A DNA stretch of 64,000 bases, taken from contig NZ_CP097320.1 in NCBI RefSeq assembly GCF_023515995.1, positions 434,001 through 498,000 of the forward strand. Reading direction: 5' to 3'. The position numbers were made by a program, and so were the translations under genes. This DNA comes from Candidatus Mycobacterium methanotrophicum. Lineage in GTDB: Bacteria > Actinomycetota > Actinomycetes > Mycobacteriales > Mycobacteriaceae. The notes beneath the pieces are model-generated. The model had not been told where the DNA came from. It saw only the letters and a list, made by a program, of their open reading frames with translations, and ran no database searches. Below, in pieces: positions 16,660 to 26,312 of the stretch (position 1 is the stretch's first letter; each line of letters starts with the position of its first letter).

Positions 16660-19600
16660 CTATGCCGACTCAAAGCCTGATTGATCAAACTTCAGGGTCT
16701 TGGCGTTCTCAGAGACGGTGCGAATCTTGTTCTCGTCGAACCCTGTTGAGTCGACAGCCTCGATCTCGATCTTGACGACCAAGTTGATCCCCTGATCGCG
16801 TAGGTTCGCGATCACCTCGTCGGCGATGTTTTTGAAATCCATTGCGATCTTGTCCGAGCTGAGCGTCTTCACACCGTAGAAGCGAGTAGGGAACGCAACA
16901 TCGACGTGCCCGTGGTCAGAGCCGGGCGCAGGTCCGATCCACGCCGGGGGTCGTGGATCTGAATCCGGGGTGTCATCGACGGGCGTTTCTTGATCACGCT
17001 GCTGGACGGCAGCATCCGGCCTCACGAGTAGTAGCGAATCTGTTTCGGATGGCGCCGAGTTCGTGTCCCCGGGAATCCACAGCCCGACGTACCGGGCGCT
17101 GGTTGTGTCGAATCCGGTTGCCAGGGCGAATGCGTCCGTCTGCCAGATCATCGGCAGATCGAGGATGCCCTCCTCCAACACTTTTCGGTCCCGCAGACGC
17201 GGCATGTAGGGGTACTGGCAGTACAGCCCCCACAGCGAGCCGAGACTGACGTGGCCGTCTTTCCAGACCTGCGGAACCTTGTTGATCGCCAGGCGAATGG
17301 TTACAGCGGCCTGACGGGTGGACAGGTCCCCGTCGCTTCCCAGCCGGCGAGAAACACGTTCGGCAAGCGACTCGGATTGGCCCTCGACCTTGGTCTCACG
17401 CACAATGAACGGTGCACCGGCGTCGGGCTGGGAGGGCACCAGTGCCCAGGTAAAGGTCTGCAACAGGCGAGACTTCACGGTCTGGTCGGCCTGCGCTTGT
17501 CGGCTGGTGGCCTGGTTTTTCTGGTTGTGACCGAGATCAAGCTCGGCCTCACTGGCCAGAACGTGGGTCCAGCCGAGGTAATCCCGTGTGGCGGTATCGA
17601 GTTCTTCCAGCCGGGCGTCGTCGGCTGCCAGGTAGACCAGCATGTTGCGGTTGGTGCGGTTGGCGGTTCCACGCTGCTCGGTCGCCTTCTGGGCGAAAGC
17701 CTTGGCTGGTGAATCGCTTCCGCGTTTGTGCGCCACTTTGGGATGCAAAATGACTAAGCGGGCTTCATCGGTGTCCGGGATGTCGGCGTTGGATTCGGGG
17801 CAGACGTGCACGCCGGCGAAGTCGCCGCGGGTCTTGGCCTGAACCTGCAGCCGGTGCGCGATTTCAGCCCAGACATCCTCCTTGTGAAGGCGCTCGGCCT
17901 GGTCCTTTGCGGTGCGGGTGATGTTGGCCTGCAGGTCGTACCAGTACTTGCCTGACCCGGAGTAGAAGTAGGTTGCCCGATCACCCAACTGTGTCAGCGC
18001 GGAGTGGAAGTTGCCGGGCACGTCGCCGGGCACGGCAGTACCCAGGAACACGCGCTGTGTCTCGAGACCCTTGTGCGCTGCACCAATGGTTGGCGCCGCC
18101 CCGAAAAACACAGCTCGTGCAAGGCGTTTTGTCAGCGATCGTTGACCGAACAACGGCTTCTCTTTGTCGATTCGCGCCGGCTCAGAGTTGGGTCCGTCGA
18201 CGTCGGCGTCGATGATCGCTTTCCACGAATCCTGCAGATACTGCGTGAGTTCGGCGTTGACGTTGGCCGTCGCCAGAGGGATTGATCCCGGCATGATCAG
18301 GGGCGAGGCATCCTCACCGGTCCATAGTGCGTGGATGACGGTGCTCATCAAGCGGAGCACGCCGCGGGTGCGCTGGAATCGTTCCAGCGATGACCACTCT
18401 TCGTAGAGTCGATCGAACAACTCGGGGTGGATGGGGTAGGTCCGTTTGATGCGTTCTTCGTATGCGCTGTCGCGGGATTCGCGTGGGAAGTCGTCGGTGT
18501 ACTTGCGGTACATGTCGACATAAGCTCGGGCTGTCGCCCCGATGGCTGCTAGTGCCGCGCCATCGGGTTGGACGAAGAGGCGTTGCCGGACGATCTGGTA
18601 GGCCTCTGCAGAGGAAGCGGGCCGCCACTGGTCGGCAACGCGGCGCACCACGTTCTGCAACCGCTTGAGCGCTTCGAGCCCGTGAGTACCGCCGACCTCT
18701 TCGGCATTGCCGGCGGCAATCTTGTCGGAGTCTTCGCCCGATTCGGATGCCGGGATCGAAATGACCAGCAGAACACCGGGACTGCCCTTGGCCGTCTCTG
18801 TGAGTGATTGCGCGAAGGTGAACTGGTCATCGAAAGTGCCGCCGGCCAGGTCGTCACGCCCGACGAGAGACCGAGCGTAGGCGACCCATTCATCGATCAA
18901 TATGATGGCGGGCGAGTATTTCGCGAGTAGCTCATGCAGCGCTTCGCCAGGCGTGGTCCGGTCGGCATCGGCCTTGGCGACAATTGCGTAGGCTTCAGGA
19001 CCTCCGAGTTGCCAGGCCAGTTCACCCCAAATGGTATTGACGTGGGTGCCGTCAGTCTTGGTCTCCCCGGAAGGGCTGAAGTGGTTGCCGACGATAGCGA
19101 CCCGGTTGACCTTGGCGCCGGCATAGCCGTTCTTGGTGAGAAGCTCCTGCGTCTCCTGCGGAAACTCTCCGACCGGTAGTCCCGCTGCGACGTGCCAGAG
19201 CGCAAGCATTGAATGTGTTTTGCCGCCACCGAAGTTGGTCTGCAGGTTAATGACTGGCGGTGCGTTGTTGTCACCGGAGAGCCGACGCACGGCGCGGCCG
19301 ACAAGGTCGGTCAATCCCTGGGTCAAGTATGTGCGGCGGAAGAACTCGACGGCGTCGGAATAACCGGAATCTTGTTCCCCACCGAAGGCGACCTTATAGA
19401 GGTCCGCAGCGAATTCGGAGGCCGCGAAGTTTCCCGTCGCAACGTCGTCGTGAGGCGGCAAGACCTCGCGCCACGGTTTCAGACCGGTGGCTTCAGGGTT
19501 GTCGACAGCGGCCTTGAGCGTTTTCTTGTCGTCCTTATCGGCGGTGACCCTACGCAGGTTGAGCCGGATCGCGTGCACCTCGTCGGCTTCCTTCGCGGCG

Positions 19601-20001
19601 CCAACCAGTTTGAGCAGCCGTTCACCGGTGTCGAGTGCGCGGTAGGCGTCGTCGTCGCTGAAGGTTCCGTTGTGCGCCCAGGTGTTGCGCACTTCCCGGA
19701 GCTCAATGGCGAAGGATTGGCCGGCTTTGCCGATTGTCTTATCGAAGGGGTACCAGCCGGGCTTGAAGCCAGCGGTGATATTGCCTTCAGTCAGCATCCG
19801 CAGCTGCACTTGCGGGTCGCGAGGATCATAGGTCTTGTCAGACGGTGCACTGTTCTTGGAATCTTTGGTCTGCACCAATTTAGGCCAGGCTGCACCGATG
19901 GCCGGGTCGCCCTGGCCGATCACCGAGGCGATGAAGTCATCCAGAATTGGCGCGGTGACTTGAAACATGCGGTCAATGCGATCGCGATTGCTCAACGCCA
20001 T
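16660..20001 (-). CDS. DUF499 ATPase with N-terminal Swt1-like HEPN domain
   Basis: 1113 residues; third gene of the helicase-methylase-ATPase operon, starting 1 bp after the methylase stop. Residues about 60-135 resemble the Swt1-family HEPN domain, including an R-x4-H pair (RNTWAH, R105 and H110) of the kind that forms HEPN RNase sites. A P-loop follows at about 255-262 (NFGGGKTHS) with a Walker B-like IILIDEWVAY around 370. The middle and C-terminus match the large DUF499 (COG1483) proteins related to BrxC/PglY. In BREX-like and Hma systems this ATPase is essential for defence. The HEPN part suggests a nuclease or dimerisation switch, which is inference. Confidence 0.85.
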   Translation of the reverse strand: MALSNRDRIDRMFQVTAPILDDFIASVIGQGDPAIGAAWPKLVQTKDSKNSAPSDKTYDPRDPQVQLRMLTEGNITAGFKPGWYPFDKTIGKAGQSFAIELREVRNTWAHNGTFSDDDAYRALDTGERLLKLVGAAKEADEVHAIRLNLRRVTADKDDKKTLKAAVDNPEATGLKPWREVLPPHDDVATGNFAASEFAADLYKVAFGGEQDSGYSDAVEFFRRTYLTQGLTDLVGRAVRRLSGDNNAPPVINLQTNFGGGKTHSMLALWHVAAGLPVGEFPQETQELLTKNGYAGAKVNRVAIVGNHFSPSGETKTDGTHVNTIWGELAWQLGGPEAYAIVAKADADRTTPGEALHELLAKYSPAIILIDEWVAYARSLVGRDDLAGGTFDDQFTFAQSLTETAKGSPGVLLVISIPASESGEDSDKIAAGNAEEVGGTHGLEALKRLQNVVRRVADQWRPASSAEAYQIVRQRLFVQPDGAALAAIGATARAYVDMYRKYTDDFPRESRDSAYEERIKRTYPIHPELFDRLYEEWSSLERFQRTRGVLRLMSTVIHALWTGEDASPLIMPGSIPLATANVNAELTQYLQDSWKAIIDADVDGPNSEPARIDKEKPLFGQRSLTKRLARAVFFGAAPTIGAAHKGLETQRVFLGTAVPGDVPGNFHSALTQLGDRATYFYSGSGKYWYDLQANITRTAKDQAERLHKEDVWAEIAHRLQVQAKTRGDFAGVHVCPESNADIPDTDEARLVILHPKVAHKRGSDSPAKAFAQKATEQRGTANRTNRNMLVYLAADDARLEELDTATRDYLGWTHVLASEAELDLGHNQKNQATSRQAQADQTVKSRLLQTFTWALVPSQPDAGAPFIVRETKVEGQSESLAERVSRRLGSDGDLSTRQAAVTIRLAINKVPQVWKDGHVSLGSLWGLYCQYPYMPRLRDRKVLEEGILDLPMIWQTDAFALATGFDTTSARYVGLWIPGDTNSAPSETDSLLLVRPDAAVQQRDQETPVDDTPDSDPRPPAWIGPAPGSDHGHVDVAFPTRFYGVKTLSSDKIAMDFKNIADEVIANLRDQGINLVVKIEIEAVDSTGFDENKIRTVSENAKTLKFDQSGFESA

Positions 20002-20002
20002 G

Positions 20003-22783
20003 TCAGTCGTCCTCCTCGTCGAAGTCGAAGGTGCTCTGCGGGCTTACTGTTGGAGCCTCGGCGCGCGCGACGTCTAGGATCTCTGGCCAACTGGTAACTA
20101 GGTTGTTGAAGCTCAACGCATCCATGGTCCAGCCGCTGCCCTCGGCGATCCGGAACAAGAGGTGGGCGAGTTCTTTGACGAGGTCGCTATCGACAGCGCC
20201 GTCGGGGCGACTCACTGCAGCGCGCAGGAAGTCCCCCGCTGGTGCTATACCGCCATCCTCGAGCACCCTAATTAGGTGGTGGAGTGCTTCCCAATTGCTC
20301 GTGCGGGGGTCGGCAACCACGTCATAGTGCGCGGCTAGGTCGGCGGGCTTGATCAGCTGTACCTTGTTCGCGCGAGAAGTCAGAACCCCGTCGCGGTCCA
20401 TGACGTCGACGCTCGTGTTCCGCGCCCGCGCGAGGTTATCGGCATCGCCGAACTTCCCGACGCCGTAACCGTGTTGACGATACCAAGCGATGGCGAAGCG
20501 AGAGGTCGAGTCAAAGTCACCTTCCTGCTCATTTAATACTTGGTCGAGAATTTCGTTGATGCGTGCCAGTGCCGAGCGCACCGCCATGCTCGATCCATCC
20601 GGCTCAAGTACCGCTGCATAGCGACTGAAAACCGCCATACCTGGGCCGATTGCTGCCTGCGGAAGATCCACCGGCGCAATCAATCCCTGCTGCAGTTGAC
20701 GAAGAGCAGTCGGCAACTCAGCCTCGAGCGCGCCGATGAAACCCCTACGGTCGGTGGTCGGGGCCACCTCGGAACGGGGTCGGAGTGACAATACGATCGA
20801 TGAAGCGAGCGCATTCATTCCGCTGGCCATCATCCGGTTCGCCAGCTCGCTGCGCATCGGCCAGGTTGAGGTTATCTCCCATCCTGCTTGGATCATCCCC
20901 TCAAGGAGAGTCTCCCAGCCGGTCGACGACTCGCCAAAGTCATCTGACTCGGACTGTTTGAAGGCGTAGTAGACGGTGATGGGGAAGTCCACGAGCGCCG
21001 TCTCGCGGATACGCGCGAACACCCGACGAAATCCTGCCTCGAAGAACTGCTTCGCGCCAGCTGCACCGTCATGGCGATAAGCGTTCGCGACGAGCTCCTC
21101 TGCCTTTGGGACCAGCATTGTTGAGAGCAAATCGGGATAAACCGGCCGAAGCGTTCTTCGCAGCCATACGTAGAAGAAGTCCGAAAGGTCTGAATAGCCA
21201 ATGTTGTCGTAATAGGGCGGATCGGTGCTGACGAGCGCACCCGCATACGATCGGCTGGAAGCATCGCCCTGTTCTGCAACCGCCGGCGGTCCGCCAGCAT
21301 CGACAATCGCGTTGGCGAGATTGCCAAGACTTACTTCGAACGAGCCCGCCGCCTTGCCAAATGGAGGTGCCTCGGCAAAGTCCCAAAGCATCGGAATTGC
21401 TTGGCGCGTGAAAAGATTTCGCACCTGCGTTTTTGTATTCTCCCACCGGCATAGCGCATTGGCGATATCGGTCAACCGACTAACGCCGAGACCCAAGTAA
21501 GTCGCGACTGCATCGGCATAGGTTTTCGATGCTGAATCTGCCTCGACGCGCTCACGTGCCTTCGCGACGAGGTCGCTCAAGGTCGTGAGCGCGTTCAGTT
21601 GCCGGGCGGTAAATAGATCCGTGAATTCCGTTAGTCCGTAAGTCGGAGCCTTGAGGTCCCTCGGGTAGAAACCGAGCGAGCCGGTGATAGTTTCCGCCGG
21701 CGGCTCAACGTTCGCAGCGGCCACCTGTTCGGCGGACGGCGGAAGAAATACGCGCCGCCGTCCGCTTTCTGCAACGACCGCCATCATCAGCCTGCCGATC
21801 CGCTTCCCGCGGCCTTCACTGCGAATGTAGCTCAACGGGACAGCGGACTGGCAGGCGATGCAGCGGGCGCCGGTCCGCCCCACTGTTCCATCGACGACAG
21901 AAAACGGCTTATCCATCTTCCCGTCACCGCCGATACGAAACGCGACCCGTTGCCCGGATGGGTGAGCCGGATCGGTGACGATTGACGGCAAGACGTACGC
22001 TTCGCCGCCTTTCTTCTTACTGAGCCACCACGACCGAAGCAAGGGCATCTCGATGCCGCAGGCAGGGTTGGGGCACGTAACAGTTCGAGTCCAGATCCAG
22101 GCGACGACCGCGGCATTCGAGCCGTCCGTGAGCACGGCTTTGGGGTAAAGGTGTCCGATCTGCTTTTCGGCTTCGTCTCGCATCCAGCCGCCATACGCTC
22201 GAACGTCCTCAGCGAGCCCCGCAGCGCCCTTCCACTGGCGGATCTGTGAGTCGGCAAGGCCAGGGAACGATGGCGGTTGACCGCGGAATTTAGGTGGTAT
22301 CTCAATCAGGGCCTTATTGATAAGCACCGCAACAGGATTAAGATCAGAGGCGTACACCTGCAGGCCGAGTCGCTGTGCCTCCAGCGGGATGGTTCCTCCG
22401 CCGGCGAATGGATCGAGGATTGGTGGAGGATTGCCGCCAGTGGACTTTAGGATCTCGGCATGCGCCTCAGCAAAAAGCTTCTCATCGCGAATGTTTTCCC
22501 AAACCACCAGACGCTCGATGAGCTTGTGTAACCGTTCACGTTCTTTGCGTTGTAGCTCCTCAGTTGGGAATTCATCGGGATGCGACGACGGGTCGTCGAC
22601 GAGTTGAGCGAACAGAACCGCCCGCGCCGCGGCTAGGGGCCTCCTCGCCCACCAGAGATGCAATGTGGAGGGATGGCCGTGGCGGATCGACTTCTCGCGC
22701 GCAGATTCCCGGTTGATTGCTTCTAGCGGAAGCGCGACCTCAATCAACTTTCGCTTCTGCGCAGGCGTGTCGGTTGTCATCAA
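20003..22783 (-). CDS. DUF1156 adenine-specific DNA methylase (PglXI/Hma type)
   Basis: 926 residues. The N-terminal DUF1156 pattern is KLIEVALPLEAINRESAREK then STLHLWWARRPLAAARAVLF. SAM-binding motif I is DPFAGGGTIPLEA (from D124), and the catalytic DPPY of an N6-adenine methylase is at 521-524 (STDPPYYDNIGYSD). Between them is a Zn ribbon with cysteines in TCPNPACG and CIACQ. This is COG1743, as used in type 3 BREX and Hma systems, and it would mark self DNA and possibly guide interference. Its ATG overlaps the helicase stop by 4 bp, so the operon order is helicase, methylase, ATPase. Confidence 0.9.
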   Translation of the reverse strand: MMTTDTPAQKRKLIEVALPLEAINRESAREKSIRHGHPSTLHLWWARRPLAAARAVLFAQLVDDPSSHPDEFPTEELQRKERERLHKLIERLVVWENIRDEKLFAEAHAEILKSTGGNPPPILDPFAGGGTIPLEAQRLGLQVYASDLNPVAVLINKALIEIPPKFRGQPPSFPGLADSQIRQWKGAAGLAEDVRAYGGWMRDEAEKQIGHLYPKAVLTDGSNAAVVAWIWTRTVTCPNPACGIEMPLLRSWWLSKKKGGEAYVLPSIVTDPAHPSGQRVAFRIGGDGKMDKPFSVVDGTVGRTGARCIACQSAVPLSYIRSEGRGKRIGRLMMAVVAESGRRRVFLPPSAEQVAAANVEPPAETITGSLGFYPRDLKAPTYGLTEFTDLFTARQLNALTTLSDLVAKARERVEADSASKTYADAVATYLGLGVSRLTDIANALCRWENTKTQVRNLFTRQAIPMLWDFAEAPPFGKAAGSFEVSLGNLANAIVDAGGPPAVAEQGDASSRSYAGALVSTDPPYYDNIGYSDLSDFFYVWLRRTLRPVYPDLLSTMLVPKAEELVANAYRHDGAAGAKQFFEAGFRRVFARIRETALVDFPITVYYAFKQSESDDFGESSTGWETLLEGMIQAGWEITSTWPMRSELANRMMASGMNALASSIVLSLRPRSEVAPTTDRRGFIGALEAELPTALRQLQQGLIAPVDLPQAAIGPGMAVFSRYAAVLEPDGSSMAVRSALARINEILDQVLNEQEGDFDSTSRFAIAWYRQHGYGVGKFGDADNLARARNTSVDVMDRDGVLTSRANKVQLIKPADLAAHYDVVADPRTSNWEALHHLIRVLEDGGIAPAGDFLRAAVSRPDGAVDSDLVKELAHLLFRIAEGSGWTMDALSFNNLVTSWPEILDVARAEAPTVSPQSTFDFDEEDD

Positions 22784-25700
22784 AACGGCTCAATTCCTTT
22801 GTTCCACGTCTTGTTCCAATCACCACGAACGCCGGTGGCGTCGAAGTCCCCAAGGTCGGTTGACGCGAACGGGTCGGCGACGTAACGGGTCTCGTCGTGC
22901 TTGGGGCCCTGAGGATCGACCTTGACCAAGGCCAGCCGGTAGCGAGGTGCGGCGTTCTTGCCGAGTATCACTTCGTTATGGGTGACGAAAAAGTCAGTGG
23001 CTCCAGCCAGTCTGGCTTTGACCTCGATGCGGTAGGTGTCCCCGCTGGCATCGCAGGACAGAATGTCGAATCCCTTGTTGGTGAAGGATTGTTCGACCGG
23101 CGCACGTCCCAAGGCTCGTTCGGTCGCCATGACGAGCTCGACGCCGCGCCGTTCGACCTCTTTGGTTTCTTTGGCATGTATCGGCGCAGACGCCGGCAGG
23201 TCGCCATCGACCAAGGCGACTGGCAGCACGAGCGCGGCGGTCACGATGCGGGGTGGCTTGGTTGACATCAGCGCCTGCTTATCGAGCTGCGCCAGCCGTC
23301 GCTGTAACCGCGCATCGAGCTCGACGGCTTTACGGTTGAGGCTCTCAGCCGACTCTTTGGGTTTATCGCCGGCCCGTTCTTTCTCGGAGGCCACCGCAGC
23401 GTCGAGGAGCAGCCGATCACGTTCCCCTTCAAGGCGTTTGACCACCAGCGCTCGGGCTTTGCCAAGCTCGGCTGCCCGGCGCGGCTTAACCTCGGCGAGG
23501 TACTTCGGCAGCTGAGTGGTGATGATCCAGCTCGTGGCGCGATCCTCGGCGTCGGCAAGCCAGCCAAGTCGACGGGCGGCTGCAACAGCTGATGTCTCGG
23601 GCGCAGCGACACAGTCCAAATATGGTGCTGGCCCGGCGGGAGAGACCGTGCCGACGCTGTCCACGTAGGCGTAGCCGAACCGGCGCGATACCGCGGCGCC
23701 GGTAGCGTCGGCGACTTCCTCGACGACGCCGACCAAAAGATGGGGCTCCTCCAGCGTGGCCGATACCAGCACGGTCCCGTTGTTGAGCGTGCCGCCGAGG
23801 TGGCGAATCGCCTCGTCCATGACGGCGTCGTGCAGTGGATGCCCGGGAGCGAGCAGGTCGGCGCGTGCTGACTCTTCGTACTGGACGTACTCGAGGTCGA
23901 AGGCAACACGGTCGTATTTGGTGGCGATCGGCTGGAACTTGCTGGCGCGTATTTGCGCTGGGACGTTGGCGATTTCGTAGCGTCCGCGTTCTCGTTTGGC
24001 GATGCGGCCGCCGAGTCGGGTGAACGCGGCCTTGAAGGCCAGCTCGATGTAGTGCGGTTGCAGTCGCCGTGCCCGCGCCTCATCCATTGCTGCGCGCAGC
24101 TTGGCCAGGTCGGCGTCGGCGAGATGATCCGAAGCCAGTGCTCGCTCGTCGAGCAGTTCTTTTAGACCCTCTGCCACTTGGTGATCAATGACTTCATGCA
24201 TCCTGGCCTTCACGTCGTCCCGCTCGCCGTAGCGGATCGCCTCAAGGAGCAAGTCCCGCAACGGTGTTTCGCTGAACGCTTCTCCAAGCACGTCGAAGAC
24301 CTTGCCGCCGTAGGCCTTTCGCTGCTCTTCGATCTTGGATAGCAGCCGGGCGAAGACGTCACCTTCACGGGTGTTGCTCGCAAGGATGTTCCACAGCCGG
24401 CATACCTCTTGTTGACCGATGCGGTGGATGCGACCGAAGCGTTGCTCGATACGGTTGGGGTTCCATGGCAGGTCGTAGTTGACCATCAGGTGAGCGGCTT
24501 GCAGGTTGAGGCCTTCGCCGGCGGCGTCGGTGGCCAGCAGGATCTGGCAGTCCCGATTTTTGGTGAACTCTTCGGTGATCATCCGCCGCTCCTTGCGTCG
24601 CACACCGCCGTGAATCGCTTGCACGGCAGCGGGTTTGCCGAGAAGGGAGCGGATCCTGCTAGCCAAATAATCGAGGGTGTCGCGGTGCTCAGTGAAGATG
24701 ATGAGTTTGCGCGGCCATCCGTTTCCGTCCACGGTCAAGGCTTCGTCTTGCAAGATTTTGCTCAGCTCCGTCCATTTGCGGTCGGTGCCGGAGTCGCGGA
24801 CCTGCTTGGCGAGCTTGGTCAGCTCGGCGAGCTCGAGGAGTTCAGTGTCGAGTTCGCCCACGGTTTGTGCCGCGGTAGCGGCGTCAAGCAGCTCTTCTTC
24901 GAGCTCCTCGATCTGTTCGGCGTTGTAGTCGTCGCCGTCGAGGCCCTCGAAGTCGACGGTGGGCTCTTTTTCGGTGTAGGTGCCGTTGAGGATTTCCTGC
25001 TTCTTGCGTTCGAGACGCTCGGTACGCCGGACCAGGCTCCTGTAAATGGCTTCGGGGCTGGAGGCCAGCCGGCGCTGCAGCACAGTCAGTGCGAACCCGA
25101 CGGTGTTCTTACGTTTGCCGCCGACGCGGTCGGCCCGGTTCATGCCCTCGCGCACGTAGTCGGTGACCTGCGCGTAGAGCGCGTACTCCAACTCCGTTAG
25201 CTCATAGGGCACGGTTTCGGCGCGGCGCTCAGGGAACAGTTTCTTGCCGTCGAAGGTCAGCAAATCTTCCTTGATCATGCGACGCATGATGCCGGTGGTG
25301 TCGGCCGTCTTGGTGTTCTTGCCTTCGAAGCGGTCGCGATCGAGCAACGTCAGGAAAAGCTGAAAGTCCTCTTCCTTCCCGGAATGGGGGGTCGCGGTCA
25401 TCAGCAACAGGTGGCGGGTGATGGTGCCGAGCAACTCGCCGAGCTGGAAACGTTTGGTCTTTTCCAGCTTGCCGCCGAAGTAGTGCGCGCCCATGCGGTG
25501 AGCCTCGTCGACGACGACCAGATCCCACTCGGTCTCCTTGAGCTGCGCTTGCAACTCCTCGTTTCGGGACAGCTGATCCATCCGCGCGATCAACAGCGGG
25601 TTGGTTTCGAAGACGTTGAGGTTGACATTGGCGTCGATCAGCTGATTGGTGAGCAGGTCGAATCGCAGCCCGAATTTGAAGAACAACTCGTCTTGCCACT

Positions 25701-26190
25701 GCTCGACCAGACCGCCGGGAGCCACGATCAGGCATTGGCGGACGTCGTCGCGCAGCAGCAGCTCCTTGATGTAGAGGCCGGCCATGATGGTCTTGCCGGC
25801 GCCCGGGTCATCAGCGAGCAGGAACCGCAGGGGAGTGCGGGGGAGCAGCTCGCCGTAGACCGCGCGGATCTGATGAGGGAGCGGGCGCACATCGCTGGTG
25901 GCCACGGCCAGCATCGGATCAAACAGGCCGGCCAACGTGATCCGCTGGGCCTCGGCGACCAGCTTGAAGTCCGACGCGCTGGCGTCGAACGGACGGCTGC
26001 CGGTCTGGGCGACGGTGAGGTTGTCTTGGTCCTTCCGGAACACAACCTGCTGACCAAGAACACCGTCGTTGGTCTTGTATGTCAGCTCCAGCGCGTCGGT
26101 CCCATGCCATTGAGCGAAAATCACCGTGATGACCTGGGCTGGAATCACCCCGTCAATACGCAAGCCGGGCTTGAGTTCTTCTAGCAGCAT
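22780..26190 (-). CDS. SNF2-type helicase with C-terminal DUF3883 (Hma helicase)
   Basis: 1136 residues, first gene of the operon. Helicase motifs: Walker A LLADDPGAGKTIMAGL at about 126-141, DEAH in LVVVDEAHRMG near 225-235, LLMTATPHSGKEEDF, then domain 2 with LIIFTEHRDTLDYLASRI, ATDAAGEGLNLQAAH and QRFGRIHRIGQ. The C-terminal 100 residues form a DUF3883 domain (GFDILSCDASGDTYRIEVKA, then THNEVILGKNA), a restriction-endonuclease-like fold with the D...E-x-K pattern. The protein could translocate on DNA and might cut or bind it. The start MLLEELKPGLRIDGV is typical of the family (DrmD/HepA-like helicases in DISARM and related systems). Confidence 0.9.
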   Translation of the reverse strand: MLLEELKPGLRIDGVIPAQVITVIFAQWHGTDALELTYKTNDGVLGQQVVFRKDQDNLTVAQTGSRPFDASASDFKLVAEAQRITLAGLFDPMLAVATSDVRPLPHQIRAVYGELLPRTPLRFLLADDPGAGKTIMAGLYIKELLLRDDVRQCLIVAPGGLVEQWQDELFFKFGLRFDLLTNQLIDANVNLNVFETNPLLIARMDQLSRNEELQAQLKETEWDLVVVDEAHRMGAHYFGGKLEKTKRFQLGELLGTITRHLLLMTATPHSGKEEDFQLFLTLLDRDRFEGKNTKTADTTGIMRRMIKEDLLTFDGKKLFPERRAETVPYELTELEYALYAQVTDYVREGMNRADRVGGKRKNTVGFALTVLQRRLASSPEAIYRSLVRRTERLERKKQEILNGTYTEKEPTVDFEGLDGDDYNAEQIEELEEELLDAATAAQTVGELDTELLELAELTKLAKQVRDSGTDRKWTELSKILQDEALTVDGNGWPRKLIIFTEHRDTLDYLASRIRSLLGKPAAVQAIHGGVRRKERRMITEEFTKNRDCQILLATDAAGEGLNLQAAHLMVNYDLPWNPNRIEQRFGRIHRIGQQEVCRLWNILASNTREGDVFARLLSKIEEQRKAYGGKVFDVLGEAFSETPLRDLLLEAIRYGERDDVKARMHEVIDHQVAEGLKELLDERALASDHLADADLAKLRAAMDEARARRLQPHYIELAFKAAFTRLGGRIAKRERGRYEIANVPAQIRASKFQPIATKYDRVAFDLEYVQYEESARADLLAPGHPLHDAVMDEAIRHLGGTLNNGTVLVSATLEEPHLLVGVVEEVADATGAAVSRRFGYAYVDSVGTVSPAGPAPYLDCVAAPETSAVAAARRLGWLADAEDRATSWIITTQLPKYLAEVKPRRAAELGKARALVVKRLEGERDRLLLDAAVASEKERAGDKPKESAESLNRKAVELDARLQRRLAQLDKQALMSTKPPRIVTAALVLPVALVDGDLPASAPIHAKETKEVERRGVELVMATERALGRAPVEQSFTNKGFDILSCDASGDTYRIEVKARLAGATDFFVTHNEVILGKNAAPRYRLALVKVDPQGPKHDETRYVADPFASTDLGDFDATGVRGDWNKTWNKGIEPF

Positions 26191-26312
26191 GATGTCTCCC
26201 CAATAGATCGATGCACCAAGCTAATCGCCCCCACCGACGTCAGGGTCTATGTGCGCCCGTCGGACCAGTCGATTAACGTTCGCTGCAATCCCGCCGCCAA
26301 CCCATAGGATCC
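26191..26312. promoter_or_regulatory. Divergent intergenic region between two helicase genes
   Basis: 122 bp separate the minus-strand Hma operon from the plus-strand SNF2 gene, so both promoters must lie here. I see no clear consensus boxes. AACGTT followed by CGCTGC near 26276 and GGGGGCGAT-type sequence near 26224 are the only notable patterns. Confidence 0.35.

Noticed and set aside
16660..22783. Complete BREX system
   Set aside because: No PglZ phosphatase, BrxA, BrxF or BrxL gene is seen anywhere in the block; only the ATPase and methylase resemble BREX parts.
24409..25200. A 263-codon plus-strand open frame, and another at 25384-26184
   Set aside because: Both mirror the Hma helicase gene, whose motifs are certain; the Val/Gly/Leu/Gln-rich text is a typical antisense shadow.
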